From the NCBI RefSeq assembly GCF_902686445.1, contig NC_062218.1, forward strand, positions 134,339,241-134,403,240: a stretch of DNA of 64,000 nucleotides. Reading direction: 5' to 3'. The position numbers were made by a program, and so were the translations under genes. The stretch is from Sciurus carolinensis (Eukaryota; Chordata; Mammalia; Rodentia; Sciuridae). The notes below the pieces were generated by a model. The model had not been told where the DNA came from. It did no database searches and saw only the letters and a program-made list of their open reading frames with translations. Shown in pieces: positions 46,225 through 57,808 of the stretch (position 1 is the stretch's first letter; every line of letters starts with the position of its first letter).

Positions 46225-46930
46225 TGTCGGGGTTTCCGGGACCCCCAGCCTTGAGCACGGTCAGGATGGCGCCTGGCACTGAGCCAAAAGCGGCCAGCTA
46301 TACAGTAAACAACCAGTGAATTCCAATGATTGGCTAGTTAACGATGTGATTAGAGCATGCCCCCCTCGTGTACCTATTCTATGCCTGCAGCTGTCTGCGC
46401 GTTTACCTCGTGTGCTCTCCCCTGATTGGTTGAAGTGTATATAAGCTTGGTGGGTGGGGGAGTAAGAGGCGGAAGCTGGGAGTAGGCGGAAGCTGGGAGT
46501 AAGAAGAAGCTGAGAGAAGAAGAAGCTGGGAGTAGGAGCAGAAGCTGAGAGCAGAAGCTGAGGGCAGAAGCTGAGAGCAGAAGCTGAGAGAAGAGGCTGA
46601 GAGTAGGGGTAGAAGCGGAGAAGCGGAACGACCGGAGCAGGCGAGAGTTAAGCGGAGGGAAAGAGAGCAAGAGAAAGAAAAGAGAGAAGAAACTGAGAGT
46701 AGGAGTAGAAGCTGGGAATAGAGGCGTGCAAGCGGGCGTGAGCCGAGCGGGAGAAACGAAGCGGCCGGAGCAGGCGAGAGCCGAGCAGGAGAAGAGTGAA
46801 GTGCAGGAGAGGGAAAGAGAGCGAGAGAAAGGGATAGATAAGAAGGAAAGAAAGGAAGACTGTACGCAATATACTTACAAAGCTTCAGACGTTTGTCGTG
46901 TCTCTCTCTGCGGGCAGAGGGAACGCGATA
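46225..46930 (+). mobile_element. IAP-like class II (ERVK-type) solo LTR, 6-bp target duplication
   Basis: 706 bp starting TGTCGGGG, with ATATGG at 46219-46224 and 46931-46936, the duplication length typical of class II retroviruses. It has an inverted CCAAT box at 46425-46429, a TATATAAG box at 46438-46445 and an end 'gcgggcagagggaacgcgata' resembling rodent IAP LTRs, with final TA instead of CA. A long GA-rich tandem region fills about 46480-46860. No internal retroviral sequence remains. Confidence 0.88.
46480..46860 (+). repeat. GA-rich degenerate tandem repeat inside the IAP-like LTR
   Basis: Units such as 'gaagctgagagcaga' and 'gaagctgggagtaggagc' recur many times. It lies between the TATA box and the LTR 3' end, the place where rodent IAP LTRs vary in length. 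Frames of 73, 98 and 110 residues here are repeat translations. Confidence 0.85.
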
Positions 46931-49004
46931 ATATGGTTATTGCAATTGATGCAGAAAAAATGTTTGACAAAATACAACACCCCTTCATGCTAAAAACACT
47001 AGAAAAAAATAGGGATAGTAGGAACATACCTGAACATTGTAAAGGCTATTTATACTAAGCCCATGGCTAACATCATTCTTAGTGGAGAAAAACTGAAAGC
47101 ATTCCCTTTAAAAATGGGAACAAGACAGGGATTCCCTCTTTCACCACTTCTATTCAACATTGTATTTGAAATACTAGCCAGAGCAATTAGACAGACTAAA
47201 GAAATTAAAGGGATATGAATAAGAAAAGAGGAACTCAAGCTGTCACTATTTGCTGATGACATGATTCTCTATTTAAAGGATCCAAAAAACTCCTCCAGAA
47301 AACTTGTAAATCTCATAAATGAATTCAGCAAAATAGGTAGGATATAAAATCAACCCACATAAATCTAAAGCATTTTTATTCATAAGCGATGAAACATCTG
47401 AAAGGGAAATGAGGAAAATAACCCCATTCACAATAGCCTCAAAACAAAACAAAACAATAACAAAAAAAAAACTTGGGAATTGATCTAACCAAAGAGGTGA
47501 AAGATCTCTCCAATGAAAACTACAAAACATTGAAGAAAGAAATTGAGGAGGACCTTAGAAGATGGAAAGAGTTCCCATGTTCTTGGATAGGAAGAATTAA
47601 TATCAAAATGGCCATACTTCCAAAGGTGCTATACAGCTTTAACGCAATTCCAATTAAAATCCCTATGACATTTCTCATGGAAACAAAAAAAGCAATCATG
47701 AAATTCATCTGGAAGAACAAAAGACTCAGAATAGTCAAAGCAATTCTGGGCAGGAAGAGTGATGCAGGAGGTATCACAATACCAGACCTTAAACTCTACT
47801 ATAGAGCAATAGTAACAAAAATGGCATGGTATTGGCACCAAAATAGACAGGTAGACCAATGGCACAGGATAGAAGACACAGAGACATACCCACATAAGTA
47901 CAGTAACTTCATACTAGACAAAGGTGCCAAAAACTTACAATGGAGAAAAGAAAACCTGTTCAACAAATGGTGCTGGGAAAACTGGAAATCCATATGCAGT
48001 AAAATGAAATTAAACCCCTATCTCTCACCCTGTACAAAACTCAACTCGAAATGGATCAAGGATCTAGGAATTACACCTAGACCCTTCACCAAATAGAAGA
48101 AAAAGTAGACCCGAATCTCCATCATTTTGGATTAGGACCAGATTTCCTTAACAAGACCCCCATAGTGCATGAAATAAAAGCAAGAACCAATAAATGGGAT
48201 AGATTCAAACTAAAAAGTTTTTTCTCAGCACAAGAAACAATTCATAATGTGAAAAGAGAGCCTACAGAGTGGGAGAAAATCTTTTCCACACACACTTCAG
48301 ACAGAGCACTCATCTCCAAAGTTGATAAAGAACTTAAAAAACTTTACACTCAAAATACAAAGAATCCAATCAATAAATGGGTTAAGGGAATGGGCAGACA
48401 CTTCACAGAAGAAGATATACAGGTGATCAACAAATATATGAAAAAGTGCTCATCATCCCTAGTAATTAGAGAAATTCAAATTAAAACCACCCTAAGATTT
48501 CATCTAACTTCAATTAGAATGCTATTATCAAGAACACAAATGATAATAAGTGTTGGCGTGAATGTGGGGAAAAAGGCATACCCACACATTGCTGGTGGAG
48601 TTGCAAATTGGTTCAACCACTCTGGAAAGCAGTATGGAGATTCCTCAGAAAGCTTGGAATGAACCCACCATTTGACCCAGCTATCCTATTCCTCGCTTTA
48701 TACCCAAAGGACTTAAAATCAGCATACTACAAAATCAGCATACTACAGTAATGCAGCCACATCAATGTTCATAGCAGCTCAATTCACAATAGCTAGATTG
48801 TGGAACCAACCTAGATGCCCTTCAATAGATGAATGGATAAAGCAACTGTGGTATATATACACAATGGAATATTACTCAGCCATAAAGAAGAATAAAATTA
48901 TGCCATTTTCTGGTAAATGGATGAAGTTGGAAAATATCATGCTAAGTGAAATAGGCCAAGCCCAAAAAACCAAAGGTCAAATGTTTTCTCTGATAAGTGC
49001 ATGA

Positions 49005-49270
49005 CAATAGATAACAAGGGGAGGTAATGGGGGGAAGAGAAGAATGAAGGAGCTTTGGATGGTGTAGAGGGAAAAGGGGTGGGAGTTGGTGGGGATGGAA
49101 AAACAGTAGAATGAAGCAGACAGTATTAACCTAAATATATGTATGACTACATGGTGTGAATCTACATTGTGTACAACCGTAGAAATGAAAAGTTGTACCC
49201 CATTTGTGTACAATGAATCAAAATGTGTCTGTAAAAATAAAAAAAAATTTTAATAAAAAAAATGAAAATT
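49005..49270 (+). other. L1 3' UTR and tail
   Basis: A G-rich start ('aagggg-aggtaatgggggg'), then 'gaaatgaaaagttgtaccccatttgtgtacaatg' and an A-rich tail broken by T. The G-rich tract is typical of L1 3' UTRs. Confidence 0.85.
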
Positions 49271-49557
49271 AGACTTTTGAAAATTATATACCAGTCCCGT
49301 GAGCTCAGCAACTTCTCAACACTTAGACTTTTCTGATGGCATTAATGGTGATTTAATGAATGTGATTTTTTTTTTTTACTATTGTTTAAAGAAATGTGTC
49401 AACATTTGGAAAATCTTCATGACTCAGTGAACCAATGTTTTCCAAGCAACCAAAGCATCATGAGTCTGTTGGGAAGGACAGTCCTTCTCTGTGAATCTCT
49501 CACTCTCCTACGAGTCTTGCTAAGTGTGCCAAGAATGCAAGACCCAGACACATTGCT

Positions 49558-49905
49558 ATGGTTTGGATATGGTTTGAATGTGTCCCCCAAGGTTCACGTA
49601 TTAGAAGCTTGTTTCTCAGTGTGGCAATGTTAAGACGTGGTGAGACCTTTAAGAGGTGGAGCCTAGAGAAAGGTCATTAGGTCTGGTGACATTGCTCCTG
49701 GAAGGGAATAAGATAGTTTTGTGGGGTGCTGAGTTACTTCTCACAAGCTGACTGTTGTAAGAAGAGAAATTCTGATCCCATCCCTCACTTAGGCTTTCTG
49801 TCACTCCATGAGATCTCTCCTTCTTGCACACCGTTGTGATATAATCCACAATCTCGTGTATCTTTTACCAGCATTCATGCAAGTAACAAGTTAATTAACT
49901 TAAAA
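49558..49905 (+). mobile_element. MaLR LTR inserted in the hAT relic
   Basis: 'gctatggtttggatatggtttgaatgtgtcccccaaggttcacg' and 'gtgagacctttaagaggtggagcc' are a clear MaLR start. The 3' end is degraded or missing. Additional unassigned bases (about 49470-49557 and 49906-49952) came with it or by other events. Confidence 0.7.
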
Positions 49906-50665
49906 ATAGGATAACATCAAACTCCAGTCCTGCTGGTTACAGGCATAGGCAATTATGCAGGGGCAAAAGATCTATTTGAAATGCAAGAAAGACATATGAA
50001 TTTTAATAAAGCAGAGTACAAATTTCACATTGCAACCTTCAGAACTGGTATCAGGGAAAGCTGAAAGAAACCTGCATCCGCACCTGCAGAGAACCAAAGT
50101 CTCCTTGATTTTGTACCATTGGAACCTCATTCTTCTTACTCTGGTTCCAGCAACTAATCTTTAGGAAACTACTGTTTGTTGAGTTTTGGTATAGTATCAA
50201 GAGTATTCATAGTTATCTGAAAAAGCTATTAAAATTCTCCTTTCTTTTCTAAATGTATCTCTTGCAGGATCCCAGAACTTCTTAATACTTTAACCAAACA
50301 ACACATCACAGTAGAATAAAGGCGGAAATAGCAATGAGAACTCAGCTGTCTTGTCTTAATCTAGGCATTAAAGAGATTTACAAAACTGTCAAACAATGCC
50401 ACTCTTCTCACTATATATTTTTTTGAAAATAGAGTTAGTTTTGTAAAATTAGAAATGTGTTTCTTATATAAGCATGCAAAAGTCTTACTATTGTTTTAAA
50501 AATTACATAATGTATAAATATTTTTAAAACATCTCAGTTTTAAATGATAGTATGATGAACATTGATTTATGTAACCCACACAACTAAAAACTCTGTGGGT
50601 TTCTCAATAATTTTTAAGAGTGCAAACAAGGTCCTGAGACCAAAAAGTTTGAGAACTGCTGGTCT

Positions 50666-51185
50666 ATATATGTAACAGCTTTAAGTTAAGCTAACAAATT
50701 GGTAAATAAAATATGTTTCTAACTTCAATCTTGAAAAATATTTCATTACAATGACCTTATTCAAATTTCAAATTTTCAGACTCTTCTAAAGTCTATGCTG
50801 CATGATGGTGGAAAGGGAAAAGCCTTTGGCCAGCAGCCCATCATCACCTTCCTCTGTCTCCCAGACCTCCAGACGCTCTTGCAAACAGCTGCTTCTTGAC
50901 TGTCACTCAGACCTACTGGTGGTTTGGTCCACCCTCTGGGATTGATTCATGCCAAAGACCTGCACTGGTTCTGAAAAAGAACTTGGGGCTGTTTGGGCAG
51001 GGAACTGAGGGTCTGAGGTATCGAGAGCATTATTCACGGGGTGTGCGAATTGACTCCAGGTGGGCACTTCCCATTGACCCTGTGGACACCTCAGCACGTG
51101 GAGAAGGACATCTTACGGGAAGGCCTGAGAAAAAGGTACAGAGGACTGTTCCCCTAGGAAGGGTGGATTTTAAGTTTGGATTTTA
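50666..51185. other. Unassigned stretch
   Basis: No repeat named. A 96-residue frame (50896-51186) overlaps an antisense frame and lacks a known domain. Confidence 0.3.
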
Positions 51186-51186
51186 A

Positions 51187-52026
51187 GTATCCACCAAAGG
51201 CCTCTGTATTGAGAGCTTGGTACTCAGGGTGGCACTACTGGGAGATGGTAGAATGTGGGAAGCCATCCATGGCTAGTGGAACCAGGCTTGGTTGAACCAT
51301 GGGTTACAGAGGTCTGACTCCCGGGAACTGGCAGTCAGGGGAGACTGTTTCAGACAGCCTGGGGTATGTGACTCTGTGCAGAGTGGATCACCCCTGAGGA
51401 ATGCTAATTCTACTGGGATGACCCGCTAAAGCATGTGGCTTCCCTAACTCCACCCCTTCCTGTTCCTCACAGAAGAAGCCCCTCCTGGTCTCCCTTTACC
51501 TGTATGACTATAAATAAAGGGAAGGTGGGCTTCTCCATGTTGATTGAGGCCAGATCTTAGCATGGCTCAGTCTGTCACACCCACTTCATTTTAAAACGAT
51601 AATCGGCTTCTGTGTTTATTTAATTAAATACATTTCTTAGTGATTAATCCACAGCTGGCACCTTCCTCTGACAGAAGCCCTTTCCCTCACCCACGCTGGG
51701 CGTGGCAGAGTCCCCTACAGTAGAACATTTAGGAATTAGGACTTAGTGGAAGGTCTTTAGGTGAATGGGGTTTGCCCTCAAAGGGGATTGAGGAACTCTG
51801 GTCCCTTCCTCTTCCCCTTTTGCTTCCTGTTCATGAGGTGAGCAGTCTTGCTCTGTGACATACTGCCCACCATGACATGTTGCCTTGCTACAGTTCCAAA
51901 AGCAATGGGGCCAAGTAATCATGATTGGAAGCTTCAGAAATGTGAGTCAAAGTAAGGTTTTTTTTTCTCATTATAGGTTTATTATCTCAGGTATTTCATT
52001 ATAGTAATGTGCTACTGATTAGAACA
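51187..52026 (+). mobile_element. MaLR LTR split by a class II solo LTR
   Basis: Left part 'cctctgtattgagagcttggtactcagggtggcactactgggagatggtagaa', right part 'catttaggaattaggacttagtggaaggtc' to 'gtgctactgattagaaca'. The text is continuous once the inner LTR and one copy of its duplication are removed. Confidence 0.8.
51254..51719 (+). mobile_element. Class II (ERVK-type) solo LTR, 6-bp target duplication
   Basis: 466 bp, TG...CA, with perfect GTAGAA at 51248-51253 and 51720-51725. A combined TATA/polyadenylation-like TATAAATAAA lies at 51511-51520. It differs in sequence from the IAP-like LTR at 46225, so a different class II family was active. Confidence 0.9.
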
Positions 52027-52450
52027 GGTAGGTACTGCTCTGTAGCAACCATCATGGTATTAACACAGGTGTGAGGCTTCTGACTGGAGTCCTCTGTGAC
52101 TCTGGGCTGGTCACTCCTCTTATAGTCTCCATGGTCTTGAGTGTCAGGTGAGAGGAATTGATGGGAGTGTCTAAGAATTGTCTTGGAGCTCACACTTACT
52201 CCAAGAGTTTGTAATTTCCGAATTGCTGTTGGGACCCTCACAACCTTTATATGGTTGGATTTAGCTGGATGGTTAGAGGGAAAGGGATTTTTCTTTCTGA
52301 AAAATTAACAGAAACATTTATGAAAATTTATTACATAAATTATGCTGCTATCTATTCAGCACAGGAGCCAAGGGAGATAGACTCTTATTAAATAGGAAAA
52401 TAAAACTATTTCTCTTCTGCTTAAGCATCTTTCATATTCTTCAAAGACTT
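52027..52450. other. Unassigned stretch
   Basis: No repeat or gene recognised. An 80-residue minus-strand frame starts inside the MaLR LTR end. Confidence 0.3.
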
Positions 52451-52476
52451 TACATATATATATATTATGTAATATA

Positions 52477-52520
<44 letters not shown>
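52451..52520 (+). repeat. (TA)n microsatellite
   Basis: Interrupted TA repeat, longest uninterrupted part about 52485-52519. Confidence 0.96.
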
Positions 52521-52521
<1 letters not shown>

Positions 52522-52839
52522 TTAATCAGTTACATTTCAAAGTGCATTTTAAAGGGTACAAGCAATAGCAGTTTTCAGAAAATAGCTTTCACTGTAATTT
52601 TTTTGGTAACCATTATCAAATCACTCCCACTGATTTTGCCAGATTTTCATAAGAATGTTACAAGGTATGTGTAGGATCTGAGGGCAATAACCCTGTCAGT
52701 GCTGTCTGGCAGAGTCTGCTACAGTTAAGAAATATTTTGTGAAGCCTGTTATGTAGAATTCACTAAAAGTTGAAAAAAAGAAAGTGAAATGCACAAATAT
52801 GCCTTCAGAAAGCCTACTTTTCTTTTGTAAGAGAAATTC

Positions 52840-53058
52840 ATCTATCCATCCATCCACCCACCCACCCATCCATCCATCCATCTATCCATCCATCCATCCA
52901 TCCATCCATCCATCCATCCATCCATCCATCTACCCACCCATCCATCCATCCACCCATCCATCCACCCATCCATCCACCCATCCATCCATCCATCCACCCA
53001 TTCATCCATTGATCCATCCATCCATCCACCCATCCATCCATCCATCTATCCATCCCAT
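52840..53058 (+). repeat. (CATC)n microsatellite
   Basis: About 220 bp of CATC units with CACC and TATC variants, followed by a fading tail to about 53110. The Ile-His-Pro-Ser and Trp-Met-Asp-Gly frames on the two strands are translations of the repeat. Confidence 0.97.
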
Positions 53059-53110
53059 TTATCCAATGGTCCATCCATTCATCTTTTAATTCATTTTTTC
53101 CATCCATCGA

Positions 53111-55265
53111 TTTGTTCATTCAGTACTATTTGGATGTTGGCCCCAAGAGGAGCCAAACCTCACATAGGTGTCAACAAAGGTAGCAGGTTGATTAGAATTG
53201 CAGGGAGTGGGGAATTGTTTGTCCCCTGACATCTTCCAATGAACTTTGTGAAGGACATCATTGTGAGGTAACACAGCAGAGGAAAGGGGACCTGCTTCCT
53301 CAGTCAGAGGAGCAATGTAGGTTGTTCCTTCACCAGGAAAAGTATCAGTCATGTAACTGAGAGCAATATTAATTTCTCATATAGATCTGATAATGAGAGC
53401 ATGTATCATTACTGTGCAACAAGGCTTGACACTGGTATTTTTGAAGTGAAAAATTTGCATCCTAGTGGGGAGGACCCCATGACTCCCACTCTTTCCTCTG
53501 CCAATAGAACTATCCCAGTTCCCAGAATCAGGTTAATACTTCTCTGTTTTTCCACAGACTGGGAATGCCCAAGGAAGCTGAACTTGGGTCCTGTGCCACT
53601 TACAGTGGGGAACAAGGGAGAGGAAGGGTTAAGCATAAGAGAGTGCAATGCACGGATGGGGCAGGCTGGAGACAAGTTCTATGTTGGGACTAGGGAAGTG
53701 GGTTCAGTTCCACCCAAGGCAGGATCTCCATGGAATGGTAGACCCTGGAGGAAGGAAACTGATCAGAGGCCAGCACAGGTTCACTTCACACTCACCTATG
53801 GGCAGGGGACCTTTAGTTCTGCCAACCAGCCTGACCACCATCTGGGATCTGCTGCCTTCCCTTTGATCCCCAGCCAGACTCTAGGTCCTCTGCTCCCTCC
53901 CAGCTGTCATCAAGCTGGTGCAGCTTGTTCTACAGGTTGGATGCAGTTCTGCACCAACTGTCGTTACCCTACCTAGATCATAACCGAGAGGCTGGGCTCT
54001 GTTCCTCATGGGACCACCTCATGCAGCCAGGTAGCAGCCATGACTTGCCCCTCCTGTCCCTGCAGGTGGAATTCACGTCAGGGGCGGGTGTGTTCATCCC
54101 TGCAGCACCACATCATGACTTGGGAGGGAGGTGAAATCAATAGGTGGCAGAGCGCTGGCTGCAGTTCTCCTAGACTGGGGGCTCGTGCCTGCTGTCTCTT
54201 GCTGCCTAGTATTTACCAAGTAAAAGTCATTGCCCTGGAGACACCCGATTTATTGACACTGAGAGATGAAGGCTGTCTGGTCTGAGGATCTGCACAGTCT
54301 CAGGAAGCAGGAGTCTGAGTGGACCCAGAGATTGGCATAGGAGGTCCTGGTGCCACCCTGGCTTGGAGTGGGGTGGCCTGGGAGCAGGAGGCAGGGAGGT
54401 GCAGCATTTGCACGCTGAGCAATTCTGCCACAATGTGGAGGCTGATGTCGCCAGCAGCTTGTACTGGGTGGCTGGTCGTGTCTTCTCCCGATGACCTTTT
54501 CATCCTGGGGCCAACCCTCCCTTCTTCCCTTCCTCTGTCTCTTGTGTCAGGCTCAGCCCTAACTCCTGGGAGAGAGGGCACGGGATGTCCTGGGTTCTAT
54601 AACCTGGGGTCCCTGCAATCATTACTGACTTAGACCTGGCTGATTGGGGTCCTGCTCTGGGTTTCCTGGTTCATTCACAGTTCAAAGTGCCTTCCTCAAA
54701 CATTTCCAAGTCCCCCTCTAGTATCTGGAGCCAGCCAGGGCTGGCAGGGCTGCCCAGGAAGTTCTCCTCAAGACTGAACAGGGCCCTGGAGGTCCCTGTG
54801 TCTCTCCATTGTGCCCTAACAGTCATTGTACCTTTGTGTGAAACTGACCGTGTGCCTCAAGGGATTCTGGGACTCAAGCTAATGATTGTTCTGAGGACCC
54901 TGTGGCTGGGCCTGGGTTCTGGAAAGGTGGGCTAGGCAACAGATGGTCCTGAAGGCTGGGGTGGTCTTCCCTTCGTAGGATTATGCAAAGTTGAGCTGCC
55001 AGGACGGGACTGACATACTGATTTTGGGTAACCCAAATGGTTGACATAAATGGAGGCCACACAAAAGCTCTCTGCCCGGGATCTACATGCCCGAGGGAGA
55101 ACTCTTGCAGCTATGCTTAAACTGTTTACTTAGTGCCAGGAAATGCCTGCCCACTCCAGCCTCCCGGCTTCCTGATACACACACACCCTGTTTTCCAGCA
55201 CAATCCTTGGGTGGAGTGATTGTCTGTTTGAATCCAAAGTAACTTCTCTTGCTCCAGTTTTGCTG
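53111..55265. other. Long unique, GC-richer stretch
   Basis: No repeat recognised over 2.1 kb. It holds the longest non-repeat frame of the window (191 codons, 53401-53976), which has no signal peptide, domain or codon pattern I can identify and is overlapped by frames in other registers. I treat it as chance, but this stretch is the best place here to look for an unannotated transcript. Confidence 0.4.
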
Positions 55266-55269
55266 CCAT

Positions 55270-55450
55270 CACCCCAAATTTTTTCAATACCCAGAATTGA
55301 ACCCTACCATCGAGCTACATCCCCAGCTTTTTACTTTTTATTTTGAATGAGGAAACCCCCTGAGTTTCCCAGACTGGCCTCAGATTTGTGATGCTCCTGC
55401 CTCAGCCTTGTGAGTCTCTGGCATTACAGGTGTACCGCTGTGCCTGGCTC
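55270..55450 (-). mobile_element. B1-dID SINE, antisense, diverged
   Basis: 'acccagaattgaaccctaccatcgagctacatccccagc' then 'ctcctgcctcagccttgtgagtctctggcattacagg'. Confidence 0.82.
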
Positions 55451-56490
55451 ATCAACTCAGTGAAGCACCTGGCAACCGTGTGCTTCAGGGGAGGTAGGAC
55501 TCTCCCCCAGTGCCAGGCGGCTGTGAAGAGGGATTCCAGGAGGTCCCAGGTGGGCTTCGTTTCTTCTCGGGTCCAGCCCTTATGCCCCTTCCCCTAGCAG
55601 CCCGCTGCTTCTCCCTTCCCTATAGTCCTCAGTCCCTCTTGTGTGGTTGGCAGTGAGGGACTGGATAAACGACCCACAGCCCCATCTCCCCGTGTCCCAT
55701 GGTGTCTGCCCTGTGCCCTCTCGGCCTGGGCTGCTTCCCCAGGGCGGCTGCTGGGTTTGGCTGTTGCCTGTGCGTGTGGCCAGCCCTGATCCAGACAGCA
55801 GTGTCTGCGAGGACTGATTCTATGTGTTCTGGGGCCGCCAAGTGAAGGCTTGAGAGACTTGGAGCCTTCATATTGGTGACAGATGCTTCCTCCCAGACAG
55901 CAGATAAAGGTCACTCCTAAATTCCAGAATAAAAACATCCACTTATTTGGGAAATGTCAAAAAGAAAAAGGGTCACCCTTCACAGGGCTGAGCCCTGCAG
56001 GGTGCGACAGGGAGCCAAGGAGGGCAGGACGCCTGCCGTGCGGGATTCAGGGGTCCACTCACACGCTTCCCGCAGGGAGGAAGTCGGTGGTCCTCACCCT
56101 CAGGTCCGTCTTGAGGCCTAAGACTGCTTGGGCCTGGGTTGGGGTCTGGGTGTTGGGGAAGAAGCGACCCTGGCCTGGACCCCCTGGCAGCCTGTTGTGG
56201 CAGAGGCAGTGCAAACACCAGATCTGGCCACAAGTCTCGTTCCTCCTGACATCACCCACCGTGGTGAATGGCCACCTTCCCATCAAAGCCTGGGTGCTCT
56301 GTCTCTTTGAAGAGGGCTGCTTTGGGATGATATCCCTTTTGGTCTATCGCCGGGACTGGGGAAGAGACCCTTGGAAGGCCCCCACCCGGCCTGCCTCCCT
56401 TCTGCTGTCCTGCTGAACCCCAGTGAGCATGGGACTTGGGTCTGCACCCAGTTCTGAGCCCTCCGCCAGGCCATGAGGCTTTACGTAGGC
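55451..56490. other. Unique GC-rich stretch
   Basis: No repeat recognised. Frames of 114 and 177 residues occupy opposite strands or registers of the same GC-rich sequence, as expected by chance when stops are rare. Confidence 0.35.
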
Positions 56491-56930
56491 ACTATGGCTT
56501 AAATGTGGTTTGAGTGTGCCGGAAGCTTGGTGGCCCAGCTCCCTGTGTGGTGATGTCAGAAGGTGGTGCAACTTTTAAGAGGTGGGACCTACTGGAGGCA
56601 AGTAAGTCTTGGAGAGGGATTAATGCTTTTCTCTTGGGAATGTGTATTCTCTTGGGAGATTGTTATAAATAAGTCTGGGGTAGCTCCCTTGAAGAATCTC
56701 TCTTGCTTCCTATTGATCGTGTCACTTGACATCTCTCAAAAGTGCTTCCTTCATGATGCCATCTGCTGTGTTGTGATATTGTCAGATGGTCCTTACCAGA
56801 GGCCAAATGGAAGGAGTCATCCAATCTTGGACCTTCAGTCTCCAAATTTATGAACTAAATATACCTCTTGTCTTTATACATTAAATCTATCTTCAGGCAT
56901 TTTGTTATAGCAACACAAAACAGACTAAGA
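56491..56930 (+). mobile_element. MST-like MaLR solo LTR
   Basis: 'actatggcttaaatgtggtttgagtgtg', 'aacttttaagaggtgggacctactgg', 'ttggaccttcagtctcc' and terminal 'aacacaaaacagactaaga' are in canonical order. Confidence 0.8.
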
Positions 56931-57439
56931 TGGTAGTCTCACTCCCATGCCTTTCTCTGGGGTGGGTCCCTTTTTGGATACCTTGTCTTTCTTCTCTGTC
57001 CCAGTTTTCACCATTTAACACAGCTCTGATTGTTTCCCAGGCCATGGGGACTTTTTCTTACTTTGCTGTAAGCTCCTATAAGCTCCCTTTGCTGATATCT
57101 CTTTGTTTACACATCCTGGCCCTGGGTTGAATTGTGCTGGAAGCTTCACCCCTTCTAGGCTCTCTCACGTCTCAGAAGATCAGGAAAATCTATAATGCCA
57201 AGCAGCCCGCCTTATGCCCAATTCCATGACTACCACTCAGAGCAGCAGTCCCCTGGCCCAGGGACATCTTTACAGCCCTCCTTGGGTGATTGACAGGGTG
57301 ATGCTGGGAATCTCTGTGAGGCCCACACCTTCATGACGTGCTTGCCATTGGAGCACCAGTGACTGACAGAGAGCCTTGGTGGGGATGGCCCAATACATTT
57401 TTGTGGAAGGAACTACCACACAAAGAATTTAAGTTACTG
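56931..57439. other. Unassigned stretch
   Basis: Nothing recognised beyond ordinary unique sequence. Confidence 0.3.
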
Positions 57440-57808
57440 TATTAGTGTGCTAGAACTTCCATAGCAAAGTATCATGGTCTGGGTGGCTTAGACAGCATAT
57501 TTATTTTCTCTGAGCCCTGGAGGCTGGAAGTCCATGATCAAGGTATGGGACAGGGTTGGTTGCTTTTGAGGCTGCCCTTCTCTGCTTGTTTGTATATGAC
57601 TGTCTTCTCCTTGTGTCTTCACAGGGTGACCCCCATGGGTGTTTGTGTCCTAATCTCTTCTTATGAGAATACCAGTTCTATTGAATCAGGGTCCATCCAT
57701 ACGAATTCATTTTACCTTAGTTAACTCAAAATAAGCTCACACTTGGAGGTACTTGGGATTAAGATGGCAACATGTGCATTTTCTGGGGATGGAATCCATT
57801 CCATAACA
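57440..57808 (-). mobile_element. MLT1-type MaLR LTR, antisense
   Basis: 'gtattagtgtgctagaacttccatagc...gagccctggaggctggaagtccatgatcaagg' to 'ggaatccattccataaca', a near-complete reversed LTR. Confidence 0.8.

Larger units (their letters stand above)
44471..49004 (+). pseudogene. L1 ORF2 (endonuclease-reverse transcriptase), broken and split
   Basis: The endonuclease part (44471-45259) keeps 'LGDFNTPLS' and 'LSDHNG', but the catalytic glutamate of the 'CLQET' motif is Lys. Next comes a frameshift, a Trp-to-stop change at 45529 and another frameshift. The reverse transcriptase is cut by a solo LTR at 46225-46930, just before the motif A block 'IDAEK'. The active-site FADD remains at 47249-47260. 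The later parts are in three frames (47473-48096, 48165-48662, 48765-49004). At least five frame changes in all. Confidence 0.93.
41947..49270 (+). mobile_element. Full-length but inactive L1 with 10-bp target duplication
   Basis: It starts with a 5' UTR beginning 'cgggtccaagatggtagactag', contains ORF1 and ORF2 and ends in an A-rich tail. AGACTTTTGA flanks it at 41937-41946 and 49271-49280. Without the inserted LTR it is about 6.6 kb, the normal L1 length. Both ORFs are broken by frameshifts. Truncated relatives of its 3' UTR and 5' UTR occur at 6314-6565 and 30380-31123. Confidence 0.95.
41318..50665 (+). pseudogene. Fossil hAT-superfamily transposon with split transposase remnant
   Basis: Its surviving pieces are about 41318-41946, 49281-49470, 49953-50039 and 50150-50665. 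The remnant frame at 41723-41923 includes the 'NEVSLSLQGK' block typical of the hAT transposase lineage that also gave host genes such as FAM200, ZBED5 and SCAND3. A C-terminal piece near 50180-50400 reads like the hAT dimerisation end, and the terminus is 'ggtcctgagaccaaaaagtttgagaactgctgg'. Excising the L1 and one of the two TSD copies rejoins the frame region. Many stops; a dead copy. Confidence 0.7.

Noticed and set aside
46374..46869. Retroviral coding sequence next to the LTR
   Set aside because: The frames lie in the GA-rich part of a solo LTR; there is no gag, pro, pol or env text on either side, only L1.
52838..53119. Repetitive 'collagen-like' or CRISPR-like array
   Set aside because: A simple CATC microsatellite; there are no spacers, and the frames are repeat translations.
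53401..53976. 191-residue frame as a gene
   Set aside because: No domain, signal peptide or splice context; overlapping frames in other registers suggest chance in GC-richer DNA. A homology search would settle it.
55883..56416. 177-residue frame as a gene
   Set aside because: It is mirrored by minus-strand frames and has no recognisable motif; stops are rare because of base composition.
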